Made by a program: the position numbers and the translations under genes. From Arthrobacter sp. PvP023 (GTDB lineage: Bacteria > Actinomycetota > Actinomycetes > Actinomycetales > Micrococcaceae), in contig NZ_JAFIBI010000001.1 in assembly GCF_017832975.1 (NCBI RefSeq), forward strand, positions 2,480,001-2,544,000: a stretch of DNA of 64,000 bases, read 5' to 3'. The notes beneath the pieces were generated by a model. That model had not been told where the DNA came from and searched no databases. It saw only the letters and a program-made list of their open reading frames with translations. Below, in pieces: positions 31,618-40,965 of the stretch; the first letter of the stretch is position 1, and every line of letters begins with the position of its first letter.

Positions 31618-32567
31618 CCCCGGCCCGCGTGGTGCTGGTCGGCGGACCCGAGGAATACCTCGGCATCCGGGCCATGGACCGCATCAGGTCCCAGGTCCGC
31701 GCAGCCCAGCCTGATGTCGAGATCACCAGGCTCAACGCAGGCAGCTATGAAGCCGGGTCCCTCGCCATGAACGTCAGCCCTTCGCTGTTCGGGGAATCGA
31801 AGCTGATTGAGGTGGAGTCCGCGGAGGCAATGAATGACGCGTTCCTCGCGGACGCACTGAAGTACCTGGCAGACCCTGAGCCCGACGCCGTCCTGGTGGT
31901 CCGCCACGGCGGCGGCGTTCGGGGCAAGAAACTGCTCGATGCCATCAAAGCCGCCGGCTGGCCGGTGGTCGATTGTCAGCCGCTCAAGAAGGATGCGGAC
32001 AAGTCGGCATTCGTCGCAGCGGAATTCAAGGCCGCTTCGCGCCGCATCGAGCCCGAGGCCGTCCATGCGCTGGTGAATGCGGTGGGCGCCAACCTGTCGG
32101 AGCTCGCTGCCGCCTGCAGCCAGCTGATCGCGGATGCAGCCACTGCTGTGGATACGGACATGGTGGACCGTTACTATGGCGGGCGGATCGAGGCAACAGC
32201 CTTCAAAGTTGCGGACGCCGCTCTTGCCGGCAACGGACCGCTGGCACTCTCTACGCTCCGCCACGCCCTTGCGACGGGGGCCGATCCCGTTCCGCTCGTG
32301 GCGGCACTGGCCGCAAAACTGCGCACGGTGGCCAAAGTAGCCGGTGCGCAGGGATCCTCGGCCCAAATTGCGCGGCAGCTTGGCATGCAGCCGTGGCTTG
32401 TTGAACAGGCGCAGCGGGACGTCAGGCGCTGGACACCGGAAGGCCTGGTCCGCTCCATCCAGGTGACTGCCGAGGCGGACGCCCAGGTCAAAGGCCTTTC
32501 CCGGGATCCGGTCTACGCAGTGGAGCACGCTGTCACCGTCATTGCAACGTCGGTCCGCCGCAACTAG
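31551..32567 (+). CDS. holA: DNA polymerase III delta subunit
   Basis: Clamp-loader subunit that opens the beta clamp. The start (GTG 31551, MAAAQKARSKPATSATATW) has GGGAGG upstream and a basic Ala-rich head, then the conserved ARVVLVGGPEEYLGIRAMDRI opening the AAA+-like domain. The C-terminal helical collar domain (LRHALATGADPVPLVAALAAKLR) is recognisable. 338 residues. Its start lies inside the end of comEC. The comEA-comEC-holA-rpsT neighbourhood is conserved in many bacteria. Confidence 0.93.
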   Translation: MAAAQKARSKPATSATATWRDVTPARVVLVGGPEEYLGIRAMDRIRSQVRAAQPDVEITRLNAGSYEAGSLAMNVSPSLFGESKLIEVESAEAMNDAFLADALKYLADPEPDAVLVVRHGGGVRGKKLLDAIKAAGWPVVDCQPLKKDADKSAFVAAEFKAASRRIEPEAVHALVNAVGANLSELAAACSQLIADAATAVDTDMVDRYYGGRIEATAFKVADAALAGNGPLALSTLRHALATGADPVPLVAALAAKLRTVAKVAGAQGSSAQIARQLGMQPWLVEQAQRDVRRWTPEGLVRSIQVTAEADAQVKGLSRDPVYAVEHAVTVIATSVRRN

Positions 32568-32631
32568 CTGCGGACACGTAGCGGACGGTTCGCCACCGAC
32601 TCTGCCAACCTGCAGTCGCCGTTAAATGGAT

Positions 32632-32663
32632 GTGGCCGGCACCCCGCTTGGGGTGCCGGCCAC
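32632..32663. terminator. Bidirectional hairpin between holA and rpsT
   Basis: Perfect 14-bp inverted repeat GTGGCCGGCACCCC (32632-32645) and GGGGTGCCGGCCAC (32650-32663) around a GCTT tetraloop, placed between convergent genes. No U tract on either strand. Confidence 0.65.
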
Positions 32664-32692
32664 GATCATCAGTTCAGGTGAACTGGAAAACC

Positions 32693-32953
32693 TTAGAGTG
32701 CGTTGACCTTCTTGGAGATCGCCGACTTGCGGTTTGCAGCGTTGTTCTTGTGAAGAACGCCCTTGCTGACAGCCTTATCCAGCTTACGGCTTGCAGCAAC
32801 CAGCGCAGCAGCAGCGGCATCCTTGTCGGTGGACTCAACGGCGGTGTTGACGGCGCGGATGGCCGTCTTCAGCTCCGACTTGACTGCGTTGTTGCGCAGG
32901 CGAGCCTTCTCGTTGGTGAGGATGCGCTTCTTCTGGGACTTGATATTAGCCAC
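32693..32953 (-). CDS. rpsT: 30S ribosomal protein S20
   Basis: An 86-residue basic protein beginning [20 protein letters not shown], the standard S20 opening. It binds 16S rRNA helices early in assembly. The start codon is GTG at 32953, which fits the family's exact N-terminus. About 110 bp upstream a TTGACA (33084-33079 on the minus strand) may be a -35 box, but no good -10 is seen at the right distance. Confidence 0.96.
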   Translation of the reverse strand: MANIKSQKKRILTNEKARLRNNAVKSELKTAIRAVNTAVESTDKDAAAAALVAASRKLDKAVSKGVLHKNNAANRKSAISKKVNAL

Positions 32954-33151
32954 GTGTGAACTCTCTTTTTAATGCGGAAATGGTCTAGAGGGCTTTCAGA
33001 TTGGCCATTGACTGAGCGGCGTGGGGATACCTATGGCGGCCAACCATCAGTGGCCGTCGACCTGCACGGACACACAGCTGTCAATAGTAGCAGATGCTCT
33101 GCAATGCTGTTGTTTCCCTGCTGGTGTCGGGCGTTGTGCCGGTGGCATCCA

Positions 33152-33709
33152 TCAGCTCCAGCCGTGAAGCTCACGCAGTGCCGAGGCGACGCTGTCGAAC
33201 CGCTTTCGGTCCAGGACGGCGCCTTCCCTGCGGATGTCCGCCGGGCTGATCTGGATGATGCGGTCCAGCTTGGCTTCACTGGGCCGGCGCTGCCTGTCCC
33301 AGCTGCCTGTCCCGATATCCACGTAGCTGTCGTCATTCCTGCGGTCCTTGTCATGGTCCTTGCTGGTGAGCATGAGTCCCAGCAGGTACCGCCCGCGGCT
33401 GCCAACCAGGAGCACGGGCCGGTCCTTGCCTTGGGAGTGGTCCTCTTCGTAGGGAACCCAGGTCCACACGACTTCGCCCGGTTCCGGCTTGCCGTTGGGG
33501 GAGGGGGCGTACTTGATATCCGTGGTTCCCTTGAAGTCACCAGGGTATGTTCCGCTGAGGCCGCTTGCAGCGGCCTGCGGCTGTTTTGAATGGGCGGGAG
33601 TGGGGCGGCCGGGGGCCGGGCGGGCCGGTCGTCCCGCGGCGGGGCGCCCTTCCAGCAGGCGAAAAGCAGTGCGGACAGCCCGGCCGAGTGAGCGGAGGTT
33701 AAATGCCAT
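33152..33709 (-). CDS. PemK/MazF-like toxin-fold protein without visible antitoxin
   Basis: A 185-residue protein. The C-terminal 110 residues resemble the PemK/MazF SH3-like fold: GEVVWTWVPYEEDHSQGKDRPVLLVG, then a strand pattern ending in DRIIQISPADIRREGAVLD. Toxins of this fold cleave RNA. The N-terminal 75 residues are basic and rich in Pro, Ala and Arg. The ATG at 33709 is taken; a longer frame reaches 33928 but would overlap lepA. No antitoxin-size frame lies beside it, and actinobacterial genomes often carry this gene alone, so its role as a toxin is unproven. Confidence 0.75.
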   Translation of the reverse strand: MAFNLRSLGRAVRTAFRLLEGRPAAGRPARPAPGRPTPAHSKQPQAAASGLSGTYPGDFKGTTDIKYAPSPNGKPEPGEVVWTWVPYEEDHSQGKDRPVLLVGSRGRYLLGLMLTSKDHDKDRRNDDSYVDIGTGSWDRQRRPSEAKLDRIIQISPADIRREGAVLDRKRFDSVASALRELHGWS

Positions 33710-33888
33710 CCTGCAACGATACTTCGACCGGCCGGCCCGGACTTTCGCGGTCCCGCGGACCAGGCGCGCAAACAATGCACCGAGTGGCGGCAGGACGTGG
33801 GACACTATAAGTTCACGTGCGGCAGGTCCCGCGACGGCCTCGGCCGTCCTGAGCACAGCCGCGGAAATGCCAACAGTAAGGACCCTGC

Positions 33889-35742
33889 GTGTCTCCCATG
33901 GCCCGCACCGCCCCGGTGCCCGCCGCAACAGATCCGGCCATCATCCGGAACTTCTGCATCATTGCGCACATTGACCACGGTAAATCCACTCTGGCCGACC
34001 GCATGTTGCAGTACACCGGCGTCGTTCAGTCCCGCGACATGAAGGCCCAGTATCTGGACCGCATGGATATCGAACGTGAGCGCGGCATCACCATCAAGTC
34101 CCAGGCAGTACGCATGCCCTGGGAAGTTGACGGCACCAGCTATGCGTTGAACATGATCGACACCCCCGGTCACGTCGACTTCACCTATGAGGTCTCCCGT
34201 TCGCTGGCCGCCTGCGAAGGTGCAGTGCTCCTCGTGGACGCGGCCCAGGGCATCGAGGCGCAGACCCTCGCGAACCTGTACCTGGCGATGGAGAACAACC
34301 TCACCATCATCCCGGTCCTGAACAAGATCGACCTCCCCGCGGCCCAGCCCGAAAAGTACGCCGAGGAGCTTGCCAACCTGATCGGCGGCGACCCCGACGA
34401 GGTCCTGCGCGTCTCCGGCAAGACCGGCATGGGCGTCGAAGTCCTGCTGGACAAGATCGTCCGCGACCTGCCTGCACCCGTAGGCGACCCGGACGCTCCC
34501 GCCCGCGCCATGATCTTCGACTCGGTCTACGACACGTACCGCGGCGTGGTCACTTACGTGCGCGTGGTCGACGGCATGCTGCACCCCCGCGAACGCATCC
34601 AGATGATGTCCACGCGCGCCACACATGAACTCCTTGAGATCGGCGTCAGCTCCCCGGAGCCCACCCCCTCCAAGGGCCTGGGCGTCGGCGAAGTGGGCTA
34701 TCTCATTACGGGTGTGAAAGACGTCCGCCTGTCCAAGGTGGGCGATACCGTCACCAACCTGGCCAAGCCTGCCTCCCAATCACTCCCGGGCTATGCGGAC
34801 GCCAAGCCCATGGTCTTCTCCGGGCTCTACCCGCTGGACGGCACGGACTACCCGGTGCTCCGCGATGCGCTGGAAAAGCTGATGCTCAACGACGCCGCCC
34901 TCGTGTACCAGCCGGAAACCTCGGCCGCGCTGGGCTTCGGCTTCCGTGTTGGATTTCTCGGGCTGCTGCACCTCGAAATCACCCGTGAGCGCCTTGAGCG
35001 CGAGTACAAGCTCGACCTGATTTCCACCGCCCCCAACGTGGAATACGAAGTGACCCTGGAGGACAAGCGGGTTGTTCATGTCACCAACCCCAGCGAATAC
35101 CCCACTGGTAAAATCGCGGAAGTCCGGGAGCCGATGGTGTCCGCCACCATCCTCGCGCCGAACGAATTTGTCGGGGCCATCATGGAGCTGTGCCAGAGCC
35201 GCCGCGGTGTGATGGGCGGCATGGACTACCTCTCCGAGGACCGCGTGGAAATCCGGTACCGCCTGCCGTTGGCCGAAATCGTCTTCGATTTCTTCGACAT
35301 CCTCAAGTCCAAGACCCGCGGCTACGGCTCGCTGGACTGGAAGGCCGACGGCGACCAGGTTGCCGACCTTGTCAAGGTGGACATCATGCTCCAGGGCGAA
35401 CAGGTGGACGCCTTCAGCGCCATCACCCACCGGGACAAGGCCTATGCCTACGGCGTGATGATGACCGGCAAGCTGCGTGAACTCATTCCCCGCCAGCAGT
35501 TCGAGGTGCCGATCCAGGCCGCGATCGGCTCCCGGATCATCGCCCGGGAAAGCATCCGTGCCATCCGCAAGGACGTCCTTGCCAAGTGCTACGGCGGTGA
35601 CATCACCCGTAAGCGCAAACTGCTGGAAAAGCAGAAGGAAGGCAAGAAGCGCATGAAGATGGTGGGTCGCGTTGAAGTGCCGCAGGAAGCCTTCATCGCA
35701 GCGCTCACCACGGACGAATCCAAGGACAAGGCCAAGAAGTAG
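33889..35742 (+). CDS. lepA: Elongation factor 4 (LepA)
   Basis: Ribosome-binding GTPase with a role in initiation or back-translocation. G1 motif [17 protein letters not shown] near residue 24, G2/G3 with RGITIKSQ and DTPGHVDF, G4 NKIDLP, and the LepA-specific C-terminal domain ending DEEDK-like in a Lys-rich tail. 617 residues. The start GTG 33889 has AAGGAC five bases upstream; the next ATG at 33898 is too far from it. hemW follows after 36 bp. Confidence 0.96.
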   Translation: MSPMARTAPVPAATDPAIIRNFCIIAHIDHGKSTLADRMLQYTGVVQSRDMKAQYLDRMDIERERGITIKSQAVRMPWEVDGTSYALNMIDTPGHVDFTYEVSRSLAACEGAVLLVDAAQGIEAQTLANLYLAMENNLTIIPVLNKIDLPAAQPEKYAEELANLIGGDPDEVLRVSGKTGMGVEVLLDKIVRDLPAPVGDPDAPARAMIFDSVYDTYRGVVTYVRVVDGMLHPRERIQMMSTRATHELLEIGVSSPEPTPSKGLGVGEVGYLITGVKDVRLSKVGDTVTNLAKPASQSLPGYADAKPMVFSGLYPLDGTDYPVLRDALEKLMLNDAALVYQPETSAALGFGFRVGFLGLLHLEITRERLEREYKLDLISTAPNVEYEVTLEDKRVVHVTNPSEYPTGKIAEVREPMVSATILAPNEFVGAIMELCQSRRGVMGGMDYLSEDRVEIRYRLPLAEIVFDFFDILKSKTRGYGSLDWKADGDQVADLVKVDIMLQGEQVDAFSAITHRDKAYAYGVMMTGKLRELIPRQQFEVPIQAAIGSRIIARESIRAIRKDVLAKCYGGDITRKRKLLEKQKEGKKRMKMVGRVEVPQEAFIAALTTDESKDKAKK

Positions 35743-35778
35743 TGATGATCGTGGCCGGAACCTCCGGAGGCCGCACCC

Positions 35779-37008
35779 ATGCCTAGCGTCCTTCCCCTGG
35801 GCGACCCCGCGCCGTCGGACGGCCTGCTGCCCGCGCAGGCCGCTGACGGCGCTGCGCAGCGGCGATTCGGGCTCTACGTCCACATACCCTTCTGTGCCGT
35901 CCGTTGCGGTTATTGCGACTTCAACACCTACACCGCGACAGAGCTCGGCGGCGGCGCGTCCCAGGACGCGTACGCCTCCACGGCCATCGCCGAGGTGGAG
36001 TTTGCCGCCAAGGCCCTGCAAGGCAGCGGCCTGCCGGAACGCCGGCTGGGCACGGTCTTTTTTGGCGGCGGCACACCAACACTGCTGCCCGCGGAGGACC
36101 TGGCCCGCATCCTCACCGCGGCGGTAGCGCAATGGGGCCTGGAACCAGGTGCCGAGGTCACTACGGAAGCCAACCCGGATTCGGTCACACCCGAGTCGCT
36201 GCAGCTCCTTGCGGATGCCGGCTTCACCCGTGTCTCCTTCGGAATGCAGTCAGCTGTTCCGCACGTCCTGAAGGTCCTCGACCGCACCCACACACCCAGC
36301 CGGGTGCCGCAAGTGGTGCAGTGGGCCAGGGACGCCGGACTCGCCGTCAGCCTTGACCTGATCTACGGAACACCGGGGGAATCGCTGGAGGACTGGCGGT
36401 ACTCGCTCGAGACCGCCCTCTCATACGGCCCGGACCATATCAGCGCCTACGCCCTGATCGTCGAGGACGGCACCAAGCTGGCCGCCCAGATCCGCCGCGG
36501 CGAAGTGCCGGGAATCGACGACGACGACCACGCGGCCAAGTACGAACTTGCCGATGAACTGATCACGGCCGCGGGCCTTGCCTGGTACGAGGTCAGCAAC
36601 TGGGCGCGCACGGAGGAGCAGGCGTGCCGGCACAATCTGGCCTACTGGCGCGGCGATGACTGGTGGGGGATCGGCCCGGGCGCGCATTCGCACGTCGGCG
36701 GAGTCCGCTGGTGGAATGTGAAGCACCCCACGGCCTACGCGGGAAGGCTTGCCGGCGGTGTGTCGCCGGCGGCGGGCCGGGAAACGCTCGACGCCGAAAC
36801 CCGGAACGTTGAGCGGGTCATGCTTGAGGCCAGGCTGAGCACGGGCCTCGATTTGTCCGGGCTGGGAACGTCCGGGCGGCACGCCGTCGCAGGCCTGATC
36901 GCCGACGGCCTGGTGGATCCCGCTGCGGCATTCCAGGGCAGGCTCGTCCTCACCCTGAGAGGCAGGCTGCTCGCCGACGCCGTAGTCAGAAGGATCCTGC
37001 CCGACTAA
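35779..37008 (+). CDS. hemW: HemW, radical SAM heme chaperone
   Basis: Radical SAM protein once called coproporphyrinogen III oxidase-like. The 4Fe-4S motif is Cys39-x3-Cys43-x2-Cys46 followed by DF rather than xC, which separates HemW from true HemN. The SAM-binding stretch VFFGGGTPTLL is near residue 95. HemW binds heme and hands it to respiratory enzymes. 409 residues, ATG at 35779. It follows lepA as in many bacteria. Confidence 0.92.
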   Translation: MPSVLPLGDPAPSDGLLPAQAADGAAQRRFGLYVHIPFCAVRCGYCDFNTYTATELGGGASQDAYASTAIAEVEFAAKALQGSGLPERRLGTVFFGGGTPTLLPAEDLARILTAAVAQWGLEPGAEVTTEANPDSVTPESLQLLADAGFTRVSFGMQSAVPHVLKVLDRTHTPSRVPQVVQWARDAGLAVSLDLIYGTPGESLEDWRYSLETALSYGPDHISAYALIVEDGTKLAAQIRRGEVPGIDDDDHAAKYELADELITAAGLAWYEVSNWARTEEQACRHNLAYWRGDDWWGIGPGAHSHVGGVRWWNVKHPTAYAGRLAGGVSPAAGRETLDAETRNVERVMLEARLSTGLDLSGLGTSGRHAVAGLIADGLVDPAAAFQGRLVLTLRGRLLADAVVRRILPD

Positions 37009-37049
37009 TTGGCAGAACCGGCGGTTACTTCGCCTCCGGTTAGCTTGCA

Positions 37050-37067
37050 GGGCCGGTTACCCGGCCC
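37050..37067. terminator. Hairpin between hemW and the DUF4870 gene
   Basis: GGGCCGG (37050-37056) and CCGGCCC (37061-37067) with loop TTAC between two convergent genes. Confidence 0.45.
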
Positions 37068-37071
37068 GGCT

Positions 37072-37103
37072 GCTTACTTGATCCAGCGCTTACTTGATCC
37101 AGC
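37072..37103. repeat. 16-bp tandem duplication across a stop codon
   Basis: GCTTACTTGATCCAGC is present twice in tandem (37072-37087 and 37088-37103). On the minus strand the first-read copy encodes the last residues and TAA stop of the DUF4870 protein; the second copy lies just outside. It looks like a recent replication slippage that left the protein unchanged. Confidence 0.85.
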
Positions 37104-37509
37104 GCAGGTTGAAGTCGTAGCGGTGGGGCTGGCCGCGGTTTACGTGGATACCGGCCGCTACGGAGAAGCACGTTACAGCGATCCAAATCAGCGTGGCCAG
37201 CACTGCGAAGATGTTACCCACCACCGGCAGCATCACCAGGATGTTGCAGACGACGGCGGCGATTGTGGGCGGCAGGGTGAAGTTCAGCGCTTCCTTGGAT
37301 TCCTGCGCCGTGAACGGGCCGCGGTCCTTGAAAATCAGGTAGATCAGCAGCGACGGGACGCACCCGAGGATGCCGCCGAAGTGTGCGAGTGTTGCCCACT
37401 GCCGGTCTTCGTTGGCCGTCAGCGGCAGGGCATTGGCGGGGACACCATGATACTGGGGCTGGCCATGGCCGGCCTGGTTGTCCCGTTGTTCACGTGCGTC
37501 TTCTGCCAC
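37090..37509 (-). CDS. DUF4870-family small membrane protein
   Basis: 139 residues from GTG 37509 (ribosome binding site AAGGAC). A Gln/His/Pro-rich head of about 35 residues leads into the DUF4870 pattern: WATLAHFGGILGCVPSLLIYLIF, then ESKEALNFTLPPTIAAVVCNI, and two further hydrophobic helices. The function of DUF4870 proteins is unknown; they sit in the cytoplasmic membrane. The protein ends in NLRWIK at a stop codon contained in a 16-bp tandem duplication. Confidence 0.82.
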   Translation of the reverse strand: MAEDAREQRDNQAGHGQPQYHGVPANALPLTANEDRQWATLAHFGGILGCVPSLLIYLIFKDRGPFTAQESKEALNFTLPPTIAAVVCNILVMLPVVGNIFAVLATLIWIAVTCFSVAAGIHVNRGQPHRYDFNLRWIK

Positions 37510-37632
37510 GGTGTCGTCCTTCGGATTGCAGTGGTGCGGTGGTTCCCGGAAAAGCGGGCGCTGCCTCAACAGCAACAACCGCCGAATCAAGAATACTGGG
37601 TCAGGGGTGCATTCGAAGAGTTCAACAGGCGC

Positions 37633-38484
37633 CTACGGCACGGTGAGGAAGTCGATGACCTCTTCCACCCGGCCCAGCAGGGACGGTTCCAGGTCCGCGT
37701 AGCTTCGGACTGCCCCGAGCAGTCTTTGCCAGCCCAGGCCGATGTCCTCCTTGGTCTCATGGGGCCAGCCGAAGGCCGTCAGGATGCCGGTCTTCCAGTC
37801 CACGCCCCGCGGGATGACTGGCCACGCGTCAATGCCCAGTACGGCGGGCCGGATGGCCTGCCACACGTCCACGTAGGGGTGGCCCACGATCAGCACATTG
37901 CCGGCGGCGCCGGGGGACGCTATCACGGCATCGGCAATCCGCGATTCCTTCGAGTCGGCAACCAGATGGTCCACCAGCACCCCCAGGCGGCGGCCCGGGC
38001 CCGGCCGGAAAGCGGCAACCGCCGCTGCGAGGTCGTCAATGCCGTGCAAGGGTTCGACGACGATACCCTCCACCCGGAGGTCGTCGCCCCAGACTTTTTC
38101 CACGAGTTCGGCGTCGTGCTTGCCTTCCACCCAGATGCGGCTGGCCCTGGCCACCTGGGCGCGCCGGCCTTCTACCCGCACGGAACCGGACGCCGTCCTG
38201 CCGGATCCGGCAGAGGCTGCCTGCGGTCGCGGCACCGGGGGCATCAGCCGGATCGGCAGGCCCTCCAGGAGGAACCCGTAGCCGAGCCTGAACGTGCGTG
38301 ATTTGCCCCGCCGGTCCTCGAGGGCAACAACATGCATGCCGCCGGACTTCTCCACCCTGGTAACAGCGCCCACCCAGCCGGACTGCACGTCTTCCAGCAC
38401 CATGCCGCGTTCGACCGGCACTTCGGGAAGTTCGGATTTCCGGGGAGCGGTGATGTCCTGCGGGCCCCAGTTCTGGTACGACAT
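37633..38484 (-). CDS. DUF3097-family actinobacterial protein
   Basis: 283 residues from ATG 38484 (MSYQNWGPQDITAPRKSEL). The N-terminal third has an SH3/Tudor-like beta pattern (GWVGAVTRVEKSGGMHVVALED). The centre and C-terminus resemble a Toprim-like fold (RIWVEGKHDAELVEKVWGDDL, then GVLVDHLVADSKESRIAD), with Glu and the DHL acidic cluster as possible metal ligands. The family is restricted to actinobacteria and its function is unknown. It diverges from hrcA, next to a CIRCE operator. Confidence 0.85.
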   Translation of the reverse strand: MSYQNWGPQDITAPRKSELPEVPVERGMVLEDVQSGWVGAVTRVEKSGGMHVVALEDRRGKSRTFRLGYGFLLEGLPIRLMPPVPRPQAASAGSGRTASGSVRVEGRRAQVARASRIWVEGKHDAELVEKVWGDDLRVEGIVVEPLHGIDDLAAAVAAFRPGPGRRLGVLVDHLVADSKESRIADAVIASPGAAGNVLIVGHPYVDVWQAIRPAVLGIDAWPVIPRGVDWKTGILTAFGWPHETKEDIGLGWQRLLGAVRSYADLEPSLLGRVEEVIDFLTVP

Positions 38485-38635
38485 CGGATAGACACAGCCT
38501 TGCGCTAGAAAAAATGAACAGGAGAAGCGAAAACAGGGAGTCTGTGGGTCCACGGAACTGCACGTCCTGTCCCGCTCCCGGGTTTCGCCCGGAGCGGTAC
38601 CAATGCTAACAACGCGGCGACTCATATTAGACTGG

Positions 38636-38662
38636 TTAGCACTTAGACATGTCGAGTGCTAA
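38636..38662 (+). promoter_or_regulatory. CIRCE operator upstream of hrcA
   Basis: TTAGCACTT-N9-GAGTGCTAA (38636-38662) matches the CIRCE consensus TTAGCACTC-N9-GAGTGCTAA with one mismatch in the left arm. HrcA binds this element and represses heat-shock genes. It lies 68 bp upstream of the hrcA start, so hrcA-dnaJ is autoregulated. A -10-like TATTAG at 38625-38630 sits beside it. Confidence 0.93.
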
Positions 38663-38730
38663 CGGATGACGGGACGTGCGTCCGGCGCAACGCCGGACCG
38701 CGGACCGGGAAAGCCGATCGGAGGTGGAGA

Positions 38731-39744
38731 ATGAGCGAACCGCGAAAGCTTGAAGTGTTGCGGGCCATCGTGGAGGACTACGTCCATTCCCGCGAACCTG
38801 TGGGCTCCAAGGCACTGGTGGAGAGGCACCACCTCGGAGTCTCCAGTGCCACCATCCGCAATGACATGGCGGCGCTGGAAGACGAGGGCCTGATCACGGC
38901 GCCGCACACCAGCGCCGGCAGGATCCCCACGGACAAGGGCTACCGGCTTTTCGTCGACCAGATATCCGCCGTCAAGCCGCTGTCGCAGGCCGAACGCCGC
39001 GCCATCCAGACGCTCCTGGAAGGGTCGGAGGACCTGGACGATGTCCTGGAGCGCACCGTGCGGCTGCTGTCGCAGCTGACCAACCAGGTGGCCGTGGTGC
39101 AGTATCCGCACCTCAGCCGCGCGATGGTGCGGCATATCGAGTTCGTGCTGCTGGCGCCGCGCCAGGTGCTGATCGTGCTGATTGCGGACACCGGCAAGGT
39201 GGAGCAGCGGGTTATCGACGTCGGCCAGGAGCTCGGCGATGAAGCCCTCGCCGGCCTTCGCGCGCGGTTCCTGAAGAGCCTGGCGGGGACACCCCTGAGC
39301 CTGCTACCGCAGGCGCTGCCCGCCGTCGTCGCCGGTTGTGAACCGTCACGCCGGCACGCCGCCCAGGCACTGGCCCGTGGCTTGGATGCCCTGGCCAGCA
39401 GCACCCGCGAGGAGCGGATGGTCATGGCCGGCACGGCGAACCTCGCGCGCTCCAACGTTGACTTTCCGCTGAGTATCGGCCCGGTCCTCGAAGCACTCGA
39501 GGAGCAGGTGGTCATGCTCCGCCTGCTCAGCGAAATGGCCCAGGACCCCCGCGGTGTCACTGTCAGCATCGGCAGGGAGAACCCTTACGACGGACTCGCG
39601 GAAGCCTCGGTGGTGGCCACAGGCTACGGCCCCGGTTCCAGCGCCAAGGTGGGCGTGCTCGGCCCGACCCGGATGGACTATCCCACCACCATGGCCGCGG
39701 TCCGTGCCGTGGCCCGCTACCTTTCCAGGATCCTTGGGCCGTGA
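38731..39744 (+). CDS. hrcA: Heat-inducible transcription repressor HrcA
   Basis: 337 residues. N-terminal winged helix with [21 protein letters not shown] and [19 protein letters not shown], then the [18 protein letters not shown] motif that is nearly invariant in HrcA. ATG at 38731 follows GGAGGTGGAGA. It represses itself and groEL-type genes through CIRCE, with activity helped by GroEL. dnaJ follows after 91 bp. Confidence 0.96.
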   Translation: MSEPRKLEVLRAIVEDYVHSREPVGSKALVERHHLGVSSATIRNDMAALEDEGLITAPHTSAGRIPTDKGYRLFVDQISAVKPLSQAERRAIQTLLEGSEDLDDVLERTVRLLSQLTNQVAVVQYPHLSRAMVRHIEFVLLAPRQVLIVLIADTGKVEQRVIDVGQELGDEALAGLRARFLKSLAGTPLSLLPQALPAVVAGCEPSRRHAAQALARGLDALASSTREERMVMAGTANLARSNVDFPLSIGPVLEALEEQVVMLRLLSEMAQDPRGVTVSIGRENPYDGLAEASVVATGYGPGSSAKVGVLGPTRMDYPTTMAAVRAVARYLSRILGP

Positions 39745-39835
39745 CCGGTCCTACATCAGCCAACCAGGCCTTCGTGTCCCGGTTTCCGGGGCGCAGCAGC
39801 ACAACAGGCAGTACAACCAGGAAGAGATACGAACT

Positions 39836-40963
39836 TTGAGCAGCCACTACGACGTTCTTGGAGTCTCACCCGAAGCGACGGGCGAAGAGATCAAGAAGGC
39901 CTACCGAAAGCTTGCGCGCACCCTGCACCCGGATGTGAACCCCGGTGAGGATGCCTCGGACCGCTTCAAAGCTGTCACCCACGCCTACGAAGTCCTTTCC
40001 GACCCGCAAAAGCGCCGGGTCTACGACACCACCGGCAATGAGAACGGCACCGATAACGGCTTCGGCGGCGCCGGCTACTCCGGGCAGGGCTTTGCCTTCC
40101 AGGACATCTTCGACACCTTCTTCGGTGCCGGCGGTTCGTCCGGTCCGGCCTCGCGGGTCCGCCGCGGGCAGGACGCCCTGATCAGCGTCCGCATCGACCT
40201 TCGCGACGCTGTGTTCGGCGTCAACAAGAAGCTTGAGGTGGACACGGCCGTCACGTGCCCCACCTGCGAGGGATCCTGCTGCCAGCCCGGGGCCCACCCT
40301 GAGCGCTGCGACATCTGCGGCGGCAGCGGCCAGGTCCAGCGGGCCGTCCGCTCCATCCTGGGCCAGGTCATGACCGCCGCCCCCTGCGGCTCCTGCGAAG
40401 GCTTCGGAACCGTCATCAAGGATCCCTGCAACGAGTGCAACGGCCAGGGCCGCATCCGCAGCCGCCGTTCACTGACGGTCAAGGTACCCGCGGGCGTGGC
40501 CACCGGAACCCGCATCCAGCTCGGCGGCCAGGGCGAGGCCGGTCCCGCCGGCGGCCCCTCCGGTGACCTCTACGTAGAGATCCGCGTCAATAATGACGCC
40601 ACGTACGTGCGCGACGGCGACGACCTTCACGCGACCCTGCACATTCCCATGACCGCCGCTGCCCTTGGCACCGAGCTCAGCCTGGACACGTTCGACGGCC
40701 AGCAGGAAATAGACGTCAAGGCGGGCACCCAGTCCGGCGAAGTCATCACCCTGCGCGGGCTCGGCGTCACCCATCTCCGGGGCTACGGCCGCGGCGACCT
40801 GAAGGTCCACCTGCAGGTCGAAACCCCGGCGAAGCTGGATGCCGCGCAGGAAGACCTGCTCCGGCAGCTCGCCAAACTCCGGGGCGAGCAGTACACCGAG
40901 GGAAAACTCACCGCCAGCGGGGGAGTCTTCGCCAAGCTGCGGGACCGGTTCGGTAACCTGTAG
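39836..40963 (+). CDS. dnaJ: Chaperone DnaJ (second-type, next to hrcA)
   Basis: Hsp40 co-chaperone of DnaK. J domain with HPD at residues 31-33, a short Gly/Phe linker, and four zinc-finger repeats ([32 protein letters not shown]); two depart from the CxxCxGxG pattern slightly, ending C or N-rich. 375 residues. The start is TTG at 39836 (LSSHYDVLG) after AGGAAGAG, which fits the family N-terminus exactly. In actinobacteria this hrcA-linked copy is distinct from the one in the dnaK operon, usually named dnaJ2. Confidence 0.94.
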   Translation: MSSHYDVLGVSPEATGEEIKKAYRKLARTLHPDVNPGEDASDRFKAVTHAYEVLSDPQKRRVYDTTGNENGTDNGFGGAGYSGQGFAFQDIFDTFFGAGGSSGPASRVRRGQDALISVRIDLRDAVFGVNKKLEVDTAVTCPTCEGSCCQPGAHPERCDICGGSGQVQRAVRSILGQVMTAAPCGSCEGFGTVIKDPCNECNGQGRIRSRRSLTVKVPAGVATGTRIQLGGQGEAGPAGGPSGDLYVEIRVNNDATYVRDGDDLHATLHIPMTAAALGTELSLDTFDGQQEIDVKAGTQSGEVITLRGLGVTHLRGYGRGDLKVHLQVETPAKLDAAQEDLLRQLAKLRGEQYTEGKLTASGGVFAKLRDRFGNL

Positions 40964-40965
40964 CG

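Noticed and set aside
33710..33928. Longer form of the PemK-like protein starting at 33928
   Set aside because: It would overlap the divergent lepA start and add 73 residues of low-complexity sequence without support.
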